From an uncultured Campylobacter sp. (GTDB lineage Bacteria > Campylobacterota > Campylobacteria > Campylobacterales > Campylobacteraceae), in assembly GCF_938045225.1 (NCBI RefSeq), contig NZ_CALINL010000177.1, forward strand, positions 1 to 5,854: a DNA stretch of 5,854 bases, read 5' to 3'. Position 1 is the first letter of the stretch; every line of letters begins with the position of its first letter. A program made the position numbers and the translations under genes. Positions 1 through 5,485 of this stretch are shown here, piece by piece. The notes beneath the pieces were generated by a model, which saw only the letters and a program-made list of their open reading frames with translations, made no database searches and was not told where the DNA came from.

Positions 1-2
1 TA

Positions 3-1703
3 GACTCGCAAAATAGCTTCGAGGGGCTCGGCGCGGCGGACGTCGCGAGCGAAGGGCGCGCGTGGATGAGGCGGTTCGTGTCGGACGAAAACTACCCAGA
101 GGTGCTATATCTAGTGACCAAAGCCTACCTCAGGCAGGAGCTCGTTAGCGACGCGAACTACACGCTAGATATCCTCATGAACGAGCATCCAAACTCAAAT
201 TTTACCAAGCTAGCCGTTCTTGAGTTTGCCGACAGGCTCTACGTCACTGGCAGGCAGGACGAGGCGGTAAAGATGTACGAGGACGTGCTATACTCGGCGC
301 AGACGCTAGACGTCGCTAGCCGCGCGGCTCTGAGCCTCGTGCAGGGCAGCATCGATACGGCCAAATTTGACCGCGCCAAGGACTTTATGCTCAAAATTTT
401 AAACAGAAATCAAGAGTACCTGCTAAACGACGCGTCCAAGCTAACGACGCTGGCAGGGGTATTTCACGAGAAAAATATGGACGATATCGCTGCGAGGATA
501 TATGAAATCCTGCTCGCCCGCTTAAATAAAAACGATGATGACTACGAAACCGTGCTAAAAAATCTAGGCATCGCTCTAGCGGGCACTCCCGATACGCAAA
601 AGGCCTACGACTACCTAAAAAGATATCAAAGCGAGTTTGCGGACGGGCAGTATGCCGCTATCGTGCAAAATGCGCTAGATAAGCTATTTTTCGCTAGAAA
701 CGACGAGAGCAACGCGACCAAGCTACACGAGCACTACGACGCGCTCATCGACAAATACGGCAAAACGGATGTCGGCGCTAAGGCGCTAAAAGAGCAGGTC
801 GCGCTCTATCTAAAAGAGCGTAAATTTGACTCCGTCCTGCGCTATACCCAGGCCGTGCGCGATCTAAACGATACGGACGCTAGTGCGGTATTGGATCAGG
901 CGGCGCTAAATTTAGCGAGTGAAGCCATCCGTCAAAACGACTGCGCTACGGCTGTAAATTTGACCGAAAACTACGGCGTAGGCGAGAAAATAGGGGCTAA
1001 ATTTAAGCTCTTTGACTGCTATATGCGCCTCTCTCGCTTCGCCGCCGCGCACGAGCTCGCCTCGCAAAATATCCTTGCACCAGACATGCTCGACCGCGTG
1101 GAGTGGCTCATCAAACTAGCCTCCGTGTTGATAAAGACGCAGAAATATAACGACGCCTTGCGCGTAGCCGACGAGGCGCTGGCTATCGCGTCTAGGCAGG
1201 AGTATGCCGACGTCTCGCCCGTGCTTTTTTATAGATTTGAGGCTCTGATGGGGCTAGGTAGACTCACCGACGCCGCCGCGACGATAACGGCCGTCGAGAC
1301 GCTACGCAAAAACGACTTTAAGGTCATCGAGCTCTACGACCGCATGGCCGAGGCGACATACGGCGCGAACGACTTTTTAAACGCGTCGGTTTACGCCAAA
1401 AAGGCGATCGATCTGCAAAAACGCCTACATATCGCCACCTTTAGCCCGAAAATAGACTTTGAGTACATCGGCTCGCTAAGTAAGCTGGATAGACTAGGCG
1501 AGGCTTTGCAAGCCGCGCAGGAGCTCGTAGATACGCGCCTAGATCCCGAAAACAGACTGCGTGCGCTAGCTCAGATCTCGGAAATCTACATCAAGCTAAA
1601 ACGCGAAAGCGAAGCAAAGCCGTATCTGCAGGAGTGCGTCGGCTCAAATCTGCAAAGCTCGTGGAAGGCCATCTGCGCCGAGCAGATGAAGCTCGTGGAA
1701 TAA
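3..1703 (+). CDS. Large TPR-repeat protein, 5'-truncated by the window; possibly a PflA/PflB-like flagellar motor scaffold
   Basis: The frame is open from base 3 to the TAA at 1701-1703, so the ATG at 66 is probably internal: 21 codons precede it without a stop and no Shine-Dalgarno lies before it. At least 566 residues are visible. The protein is almost wholly alpha-helical and built of degenerate tetratricopeptide-type helix pairs. Counting the ATG at 66 as residue 1, the clearest repeats are about 46-79, 344-377 (a near-canonical TPR with W347, A352, Y361, A364, A371), 424-455 and 496-525. There is no catalytic motif, so the expected role is a protein-binding solenoid. Four cysteines fall in two close pairs (293/318 and 524/537), which would suit disulfides in an exported protein. 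The N-terminus that would show a signal peptide or membrane anchor is outside the window. Campylobacterota carry large TPR proteins PflA and PflB (roughly 800 residues) in the periplasmic flagellar motor disks; length and style fit, but I cannot tell which, or exclude another TPR protein. The gene is visibly more GC-rich than what follows. Confidence 0.85.
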   Translation, partial: DSQNSFEGLGAADVASEGRAWMRRFVSDENYPEVLYLVTKAYLRQELVSDANYTLDILMNEHPNSNFTKLAVLEFADRLYVTGRQDEAVKMYEDVLYSAQTLDVASRAALSLVQGSIDTAKFDRAKDFMLKILNRNQEYLLNDASKLTTLAGVFHEKNMDDIAARIYEILLARLNKNDDDYETVLKNLGIALAGTPDTQKAYDYLKRYQSEFADGQYAAIVQNALDKLFFARNDESNATKLHEHYDALIDKYGKTDVGAKALKEQVALYLKERKFDSVLRYTQAVRDLNDTDASAVLDQAALNLASEAIRQNDCATAVNLTENYGVGEKIGAKFKLFDCYMRLSRFAAAHELASQNILAPDMLDRVEWLIKLASVLIKTQKYNDALRVADEALAIASRQEYADVSPVLFYRFEALMGLGRLTDAAATITAVETLRKNDFKVIELYDRMAEATYGANDFLNASVYAKKAIDLQKRLHIATFSPKIDFEYIGSLSKLDRLGEALQAAQELVDTRLDPENRLRALAQISEIYIKLKRESEAKPYLQECVGSNLQSSWKAICAEQMKLVE

Positions 1704-1727
1704 TTTATCCTTTTGCTTTTTAAACTC

Positions 1728-1794
1728 GCTCAAATTTAGCCCGAAAGCTCAGGTTAAATTTGGGTTTGATCGCCGCAACTAGGCGGCGCACTTT
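1728..1794 (+). terminator. Possible terminator region of the TPR gene (two successive hairpins, weak T-run)
   Basis: Starting 25 bases after the TAA, a long weak hairpin (1728-1741 with 1752-1765, containing two AAATTT words) is followed by a compact GC-rich one: CGCCGC at 1771-1776 pairs with GCGGCG at 1783-1788 across a six-base loop. The second is followed by CACTTTT, that is only four T's at 1792-1795. The arrangement resembles an intrinsic terminator, but the U-tract is short and not immediately adjacent, so this is tentative. Confidence 0.4.
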
Positions 1795-2010
1795 TAACCA
1801 TTGCGCTAGGGCTTGGCTCGTGCAGGACGTGGCGCTATATTTTTATTCGCATATCTTTTTACGACAAACGAGTCAAATTTAAGTTCTTTTTCTTTGTTGT
1901 TGCTTGATTAAATTTGTCAAGCGGCGGCAAAACGTAAAATTTTCAAAACATAGCTACGTTTTTGCTATCAAATTTAATCCCCAAATTTTGGCGCCGTACT
2001 ACGTCAAATT

Positions 2011-2019
2011 TGATATAAT
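2011..2019 (+). promoter_or_regulatory. Extended -10 promoter (TGATATAAT) for the tandem membrane-repeat gene
   Basis: TGATATAAT at 2011-2019 is a perfect TGnTATAAT, the extended -10 form typical of Campylobacter sigma-70 promoters, which often lack a -35 box and instead carry phased T-rich runs upstream; such runs occur near 1959, 1971, 1984 and 2007. Transcription would start near 2026, giving a leader of about 27 bases before the GTG at 2053. A perfect 10-bp palindrome, TCAAATTTGA (2004-2013), overlaps its left edge. Confidence 0.7.
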
Positions 2020-2040
2020 TTCTAAAATAAGCACTTGTAA

Positions 2041-2046
2041 AAGGAG
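2041..2046 (+). promoter_or_regulatory. Shine-Dalgarno AAGGAG setting the GTG start at 2053
   Basis: AAGGAG lies six bases before GTG at 2053-2055 (spacer CTGGCC). It is the only strong ribosome binding site in the 2053-3148 block, so the whole block was probably once translated from this one start. Confidence 0.75.
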
Positions 2047-2052
2047 CTGGCC

Positions 2053-2247
2053 GTGAACGCAAAATTTCAAGCCGAGATGAAAGAGCTGGACGAGAAATTT
2101 GCCGCAATCTCTGAGGATGCAAAAAGGCGGTATGATAGGCATAGGTTTATCAGGCGGGCGATTATGACGTACTGGTCATCGACGTTTGTCGTTTTTTATC
2201 TTTTTGCGATGTTGGCGCCGTATTTGAAATCATTTTTTTGTAAATAG
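2053..2247 (+). CDS. Small membrane protein fragment: N-terminal half of repeat copy 1
   Basis: This is a 64-codon frame from a GTG start with a good promoter and Shine-Dalgarno, ending at TAG 2245-2247. The first 36 residues are charged and helical (key stretch RYDRHRFIRRA at 26-36); about 40-60 form a hydrophobic segment, so the positive N-terminus should stay in the cytoplasm. I recognise no family. It matches residues 102-152 of the product at 2372-3148: of the 28 positions from L12 to the M after IRRA-I, about 15 are identical (L, D, F, I, D, K, RY, HR, IRRA, M). It is therefore not an independent small gene in origin but the start of a longer protein cut off by a frameshift just before the stop, in a T7 run. 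It may still be translated as a 64-residue peptide. Confidence 0.55.
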   Translation: MNAKFQAEMKELDEKFAAISEDAKRRYDRHRFIRRAIMTYWSSTFVVFYLFAMLAPYLKSFFCK

Positions 2248-2602
2248 CGACATAGAATCGTCGCCTGAAGTTTTTAGCTATATTCGGGGCGCTGTGATGA
2301 TAGTTACGCCTATTTTCTGGATGTTTTATGTTTTAAAGTGAGATCAAACCAAGCGATACAGCTATCTTTTCGTGAGAGATCAGCGTGCTAGCTTCCTGGC
2401 CTTTAGGATAGAAAATTTTGCAAGTATAGTTTTGATTTTATATCCGATTTTGCTTATTTTGGGGTCATTTTTCGCAAGGGGCGGCGGCGGATACGGTGTT
2501 TATGCGTTTTTATACGGCCTTGTCGCGGCTCCGATTTGCTTGCTTGTTTTTGCCGTATGCTACTCTTTGAACATAAGCTCATACGAGCCCGCACCCGAAG
2601 CT
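2083..2602 (+). repeat. Tandem membrane unit, copy 1 (broken)
   Basis: The order is charged helix with RY..HR.IRRA, hydrophobic helices 1-2, basic loop with TK.YS..F...QR, then helix 3 with EN.ASI.LILYP and helix 4 with FA.CY..N.S.Y.P. Every element recurs in the same order in copy 2. Similarity is also visible in the DNA, for example the shared TTATCAGGCG (2147-2156 here). Copy 1 has about 14 extra residues between helices 1 and 2, just after the frameshift point. Confidence 0.8.
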
Positions 2603-3148
2603 GCAGATCTGCGCAGAGAGTCCGGTCTAGCTCAAAGTGCGAAATCAGCAGAGGAAAGACTCGGCGAGCTAAACGACCTGGACGCGGAATTTGATCAAAT
2701 ACCTTGGGACCAAAAAAACCGTTACGGCGTGCATAGACTTATCAGGCGCGCTAGTATGGCATTTATCGGGTTTGGGCTTATGGTCTCTTATTTTGCATAT
2801 TTTTTAGGCAATGTTCTATACGGGCTTGTTTCTCTTGCTGCGATACTGATTTTGCCGTATTTTTTCACGAAAATTTACCTAAAAAGCTATCCTACGAAAA
2901 AATACAGCAAATTTTTTATAAAAAATCAGCGTCTTTGTTTGACGATTTTTACGGTTGAAAATTTAGCTAGTATTGCTTTGATCTTGTATCCGCTTGTGCT
3001 CATAGTAGCGGCTCTGATCGCTAGAAATGACGAAAAGACGGTGAGCTTGCTTTTGAGCGGCTCAAACGTATTATCGGCTTGTCTTGTTATTTTTGCGGCA
3101 TGCTATCTGTTTAACCGAAGTACGTATATCCCGAAAGACGAGGCGTAA
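2372..3148 (+). CDS. Predicted six-helix membrane protein: C-terminal half of repeat copy 1 fused to complete copy 2
   Basis: The frame runs 258 codons to TAA 3146-3148. Predicted membrane helices lie at about 15-35, 43-66, 129-148, 151-170, 192-217 and 226-247. Residues 67-128 form a charged, probably cytoplasmic linker. Residues 1-77 repeat 182-258: ENFASI-LILYP (14-25) matches ENLASI-LILYP (196-207), and FAVCYSLN (60-67) matches FAACYLFN (241-248). Basic clusters (HRLIRR 121-126, the loop 167-187) face the cytoplasm by the positive-inside rule. The GTG at 2372 has no Shine-Dalgarno and corresponds to an internal isoleucine codon in copy 2, so it is doubtful as a start; the frame upstream is open only to the TGA at 2339. 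Copy 2 contains no Met until residue 128. No family, metal site or enzyme motif was recognised. Whether this frame is translated today is uncertain. Confidence 0.6.
   Translation: MRDQRASFLAFRIENFASIVLILYPILLILGSFFARGGGGYGVYAFLYGLVAAPICLLVFAVCYSLNISSYEPAPEAADLRRESGLAQSAKSAEERLGELNDLDAEFDQIPWDQKNRYGVHRLIRRASMAFIGFGLMVSYFAYFLGNVLYGLVSLAAILILPYFFTKIYLKSYPTKKYSKFFIKNQRLCLTIFTVENLASIALILYPLVLIVAALIARNDEKTVSLLLSGSNVLSACLVIFAACYLFNRSTYIPKDEA
2675..3145 (+). repeat. Tandem membrane unit, copy 2 (intact)
   Basis: This is a 157-codon unit equivalent to copy 1: DLDAEF, RY..HRLIRRA, two hydrophobic helices, KSYPTKKYS, a second helical hairpin and the ending STYIPKDEA. It joins copy 1 in frame through a charged linker of about 24 residues with no stop or start between them, which argues for a fused duplication inside one gene rather than two adjacent genes. 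Confidence 0.8.
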
Positions 3149-3154
3149 TTTTTT

Positions 3155-3561
3155 AAATTTGAGGGGCGTTTGATGCGGTTTTTGCTCTTGGCGCGGCGGT
3201 AAATTTAAGCGGCAAGGACACGGCTTATTTTTGAGGCTCGGTCAAATTTACGGCGCATGATAAATTTGATAGGTTTTGTAAAATTTAGACCGTTTAAATT
3301 TGGCTTCAAATTTTATTGCGTCTTTGATTTTGGATTTGCGGGCAAGCTTAAATTTGACGAGAGTAGAACCAACAAGCAAATTTAAGCCCGCTTTGAAATT
3401 TGGATTAAACTACAAGCAAGATCAAATTTGACCGTAAAAACCGAGCGTAAATTTGAAGTAAAAGCAAAAGCGGATTAGCAAGTAGGTTTAAATTTGACGA
3501 AGCGGCGGCTAAATTTAAGCAGTAAAACGCTCAAATTTAGCCGGTCTTTTGGGTCAAATTT
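3155..3561. repeat. Dense irregular array of AAATTT words in the convergent intergenic gap
   Basis: The stretch 3149-3559 has no gene on either strand. It contains 16 AAATTT words, starting at 3155, 3201, 3244, 3262, 3281, 3296, 3308, 3350, 3378, 3396, 3424, 3449, 3490, 3511, 3533 and 3556, the last overlapping the pbpA stop codon. Thirteen of the 16 fit the longer palindrome YAAATTTR. Spacing runs from 12 to 46 bases with no period, so this is not a CRISPR or simple tandem array. Some copies share more flank: TTAAATTTGACGA occurs at 3348-3360 and 3488-3500, and GCGGCGG-(C)T-AAATTTAAGC at 3193-3210 and 3502-3520. Neighbouring copies pair as inverted repeats: 3242-3250/3261-3269, 3296-3302/3307-3313, 3346-3356/3377-3387 and 3506-3516/3533-3543. 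Confidence 0.85.
3506..3550. terminator. Strong hairpin between the convergent genes, possible transcription end
   Basis: CGGCTAAATTT (3506-3516) pairs perfectly with AAATTTAGCCG (3533-3543). After one mismatch three more pairs form (3518-3520 with 3529-3531), leaving an eight-base loop. On the plus strand it is followed by GTCTTTT (3544-3550), a weak T-run. On the minus strand it begins about 17 bases after the pbpA stop but has no T-run, so there it could only act as a 3'-end or stabilising structure. Bidirectional use is an inference. Confidence 0.4.
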
Positions 3562-5485
3562 AAAAAATCAACCCCTCGTCGTCTTGTTTGATTAGGGTAT
3601 CTTGCGCGTCTTGTTTCGGTACCGGCGAGATCTTCGTATAGACCTCGATCAGGCCCTCGTACGCGGTGTGAAAGACGCCCTCCGGCTCGATGAAGGTTTT
3701 TTGTTTTAGCGGGTACTCCTTCATATAGCTTTCCATAAATTTCTTAAACACCGGAGCCGCCGTACGTCCGCCGCCCTCGACCTTTCTCATTGGCGTGTTA
3801 TCGTCGTTGCCGTACCATACGACCACCTCGACCTCAGGCGTAAATCCGCAAAACCACGCATCGACGTTATTATTCGTCGTGCCCGTTTTGCCTGCTACCT
3901 GCACGCCGTTTAGCCTGGCGCTTTGTCCCGTGCCGCGCTCTACTACCGTCCTCATCATATCAGTCATCAGATATGCCTGCTCGGGTTCCGTAACAAATAT
4001 CCGCGCAGGCTCGAAAACCGCTTCTAAATTTTGATAATTTATAATGCGTTTTATGAGGCTTGGCTCTACGATCTCGCCGCCGTTTGGAAACATCGAGTAA
4101 AATTTAGCAAACTCTAACGGCGAGATACCAAAGCTGCCAAGTGCGATGGATAGGTTTTTAGGTATGTTTTTAAAGCCCATCTCGGTTAGCTTTTTATAAG
4201 CCGTATCAAGCCCGATCTCGTCGAGTAAATTTATCGTGGCGAGGTTACGCGACTGACGCAGGGCCTCTCGCAGCGTGATATAGCCCTGGAAGCCGCCGCT
4301 GTAGTTTTTCGGGCGCCACTCGTACTGGCTGCCTTCGTTAAAGACCCTTGATATGTCGGCAGCCTTGCTCATCGGCGAGTAGCCCATGTCTAGGGCGATC
4401 TGGTAGATAAAGGGCTTAAAGCTGGAGCCTGGCTGGCGGGTGCTCTGCGTAGCGCGGTTGTAGCTGCTTTTGGAGTAGTCTACGCCGCCTACTAGCGCGA
4501 GGATCTCGCCCGTTTTAGGTAGCGTAACGACGATAGCGCCGTTTAGGATACTGGCGTTTGCGTCTTTGTTGCGTTTTAGTATCTCGTTGTAGCCGTATTT
4601 TAGCGCCTCGGACGCCATATCTTGCACCTTTAAATCAACGCTGGTTTCGATGACGTAGCCGCCGGTTTTTATGTCCTCAAAGCGCTTTGAGGCCTCTTTT
4701 AGCACCTCGTCTACGATATACGGGGCTTTGTTTTGCGTGAGAGTGTCGTCAAAAACTACTGGCTGCTCGACTAGCGCGGCTTTGTACTCGGCGTCGCTGA
4801 TCCAGCCTAACGCGTTCATCCTTGCTATGACGTTGTTTGCGCGGCTAAGCGATAGATCTAGGTGGCGGGTCGGATCGTAGGTGCTAGGCGCTTTTGGTAA
4901 GCCCACTAGGATAGCGATCTCTTTTAGCGTGAGCTCGTTAAGCTCCTTTCTAAAGTATCCCTTCGCCGCGGTTTTTATGCCGTGATAGCCGTGTCCTAGA
5001 TAGACGTGATTTAGATAGCGCTCTAAAATTTGCTCTTTGGTTAGCTCGTTTTCTAGCTTCATCGAGATGATCATCTCTTTGACCTTGCGCGTTAGCTTTT
5101 TTTCTCTGGTTAGCACCATGTTTTTAACGAGCTGCTGCGTGAGCGTGCTCGCGCCCTCGACTAGTTTGCCCGCCTTTATATCCTTAACGATAGCTCGCGT
5201 GATGGCCTCGGGATTTACGCCGCCGTGCTCAAAAAAGCTCGTATCCTCGATGGCTACCAGCGCCTCGATGACGCGCGGCGGGATATCCTCGTACTTGACG
5301 TAAATCCTGTTTTCGTCAAAGATATTTGCGATGAGCTCGCCGTTTCTATCGTAAATTTGAGTCGTGAGCTTTGGCTTAAAATCGATGATGTTTGACGCGT
5401 CAAAGGTGACTTGCGAATAAAGATAAACAAACGCCGCGCTCAGCGAAACAAAGATAATAAACAAAATCGAAGCTAAAATTCTCAT
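3560..5485 (-). CDS. pbpA: Class A penicillin-binding protein 1A (bifunctional peptidoglycan glycosyltransferase/transpeptidase)
   Basis: This inner-membrane enzyme polymerises lipid II into glycan strands and cross-links their peptides in the periplasm. At 641 residues it is complete and of normal length for the Campylobacter enzyme. Residues 4-24 form a single membrane anchor. The GT51 domain (about 60-230) has EDTSFFEHGG (catalytic E80), GASTLTQQ at 111-118, RKVKE at 133-137 (second catalytic Glu E137) and EQILERYLN at 151-159. The transpeptidase domain (about 310-585) has SSFK with nucleophile S354 and K357, SRN at 412-414 and KTG at 533-535. The tail after about 590 is short and charged, ending in DDEGLIF. 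The ATG at 5485-5483 is preceded by AAAGG seven bases upstream and overlaps the maf stop codon (ATGA), so it is the second gene of a maf operon whose promoter is outside the window. It would be a beta-lactam target. Also named mrcA or pbp1A in other species. Confidence 0.95.
   Translation of the reverse strand: MRILASILFIIFVSLSAAFVYLYSQVTFDASNIIDFKPKLTTQIYDRNGELIANIFDENRIYVKYEDIPPRVIEALVAIEDTSFFEHGGVNPEAITRAIVKDIKAGKLVEGASTLTQQLVKNMVLTREKKLTRKVKEMIISMKLENELTKEQILERYLNHVYLGHGYHGIKTAAKGYFRKELNELTLKEIAILVGLPKAPSTYDPTRHLDLSLSRANNVIARMNALGWISDAEYKAALVEQPVVFDDTLTQNKAPYIVDEVLKEASKRFEDIKTGGYVIETSVDLKVQDMASEALKYGYNEILKRNKDANASILNGAIVVTLPKTGEILALVGGVDYSKSSYNRATQSTRQPGSSFKPFIYQIALDMGYSPMSKAADISRVFNEGSQYEWRPKNYSGGFQGYITLREALRQSRNLATINLLDEIGLDTAYKKLTEMGFKNIPKNLSIALGSFGISPLEFAKFYSMFPNGGEIVEPSLIKRIINYQNLEAVFEPARIFVTEPEQAYLMTDMMRTVVERGTGQSARLNGVQVAGKTGTTNNNVDAWFCGFTPEVEVVVWYGNDDNTPMRKVEGGGRTAAPVFKKFMESYMKEYPLKQKTFIEPEGVFHTAYEGLIEVYTKISPVPKQDAQDTLIKQDDEGLIF

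Larger units (their letters stand above)
1704..2052. other. Non-coding gap with hairpins, AAATTT words and the promoter of the next gene
   Basis: No open frame of useful length with a start and ribosome binding site is present on either strand, and no tRNA-like fold was recognised. The stretch is AT-rich and holds eight copies of AAATTT (starting at 1732, 1756, 1875, 1910, 1937, 1970, 1983, 2006). Several are paired as inverted repeats: 1728-1741 with 1752-1765 (14 bp allowing G-U pairs, 10-nt loop), 1874-1882 with 1908-1916, and 1966-1975 with 2006-2015. A GC-rich hairpin sits at 1771-1788. The right end carries an extended -10 element and a Shine-Dalgarno for the membrane gene at 2053. Confidence 0.75.
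2053..3148 (+). pseudogene. Tandem-duplicated membrane protein gene, disrupted in copy 1 by a frameshift and a nonsense codon
   Basis: Read as one unit, the block encodes copy 1 (2083-2602), a linker, then copy 2 (2675-3145). Copy 1 changes frame within 2228-2244: the first frame stops at 2245, and the frame that continues the homology has an upstream stop at 2225-2227, so the shift must lie between, where there is a run of seven T's (2233-2239). Removing one T restores reading into FFVNSDIESS and then a second hydrophobic helix (AVMIVTPIFWMFYVLK, about 2291-2338) matching copy 2. A TGA at 2339-2341 then interrupts, at the position of Ser172 in the 2372-3148 product; homology resumes at once (TKRYS against TKKYS). 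Repaired, the product would be about 364 residues with eight membrane helices and cytoplasmic ends. The gene is either decaying or switchable, or the sequence contains errors. Function unknown. Confidence 0.7.

Noticed and set aside
66..68. ATG at 66 as the true start of the TPR gene
   Set aside because: The frame is open to the window edge with plausible coding sequence before it, and no Shine-Dalgarno precedes it; the gene is treated as truncated.
1704..2052. A small gene or tRNA in the first intergenic gap
   Set aside because: No frame with a start, ribosome site and coherent product was found, and no cloverleaf arms could be assembled.
2372..2374. GTG at 2372 as a genuine gene start
   Set aside because: No ribosome binding site or promoter is visible, and alignment with copy 2 shows it is an internal codon of the repeat; it is kept only as the first possible start after the TGA.
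3149..3559. CRISPR array or remnant of a mobile element
   Set aside because: The repeated word is only 6-8 bases, spacing is irregular (12-46), and there are no spacers of constant size, no transposase fragment and no long terminal repeats.
3795..5303. Plus-strand open frames of 69-88 codons at 3795-4034, 4671-4880 and 5037-5303
   Set aside because: They lie wholly antisense to pbpA, have no ribosome binding sites, and give low-complexity Ser/Thr/Leu-rich products typical of the complementary strand of a real gene.
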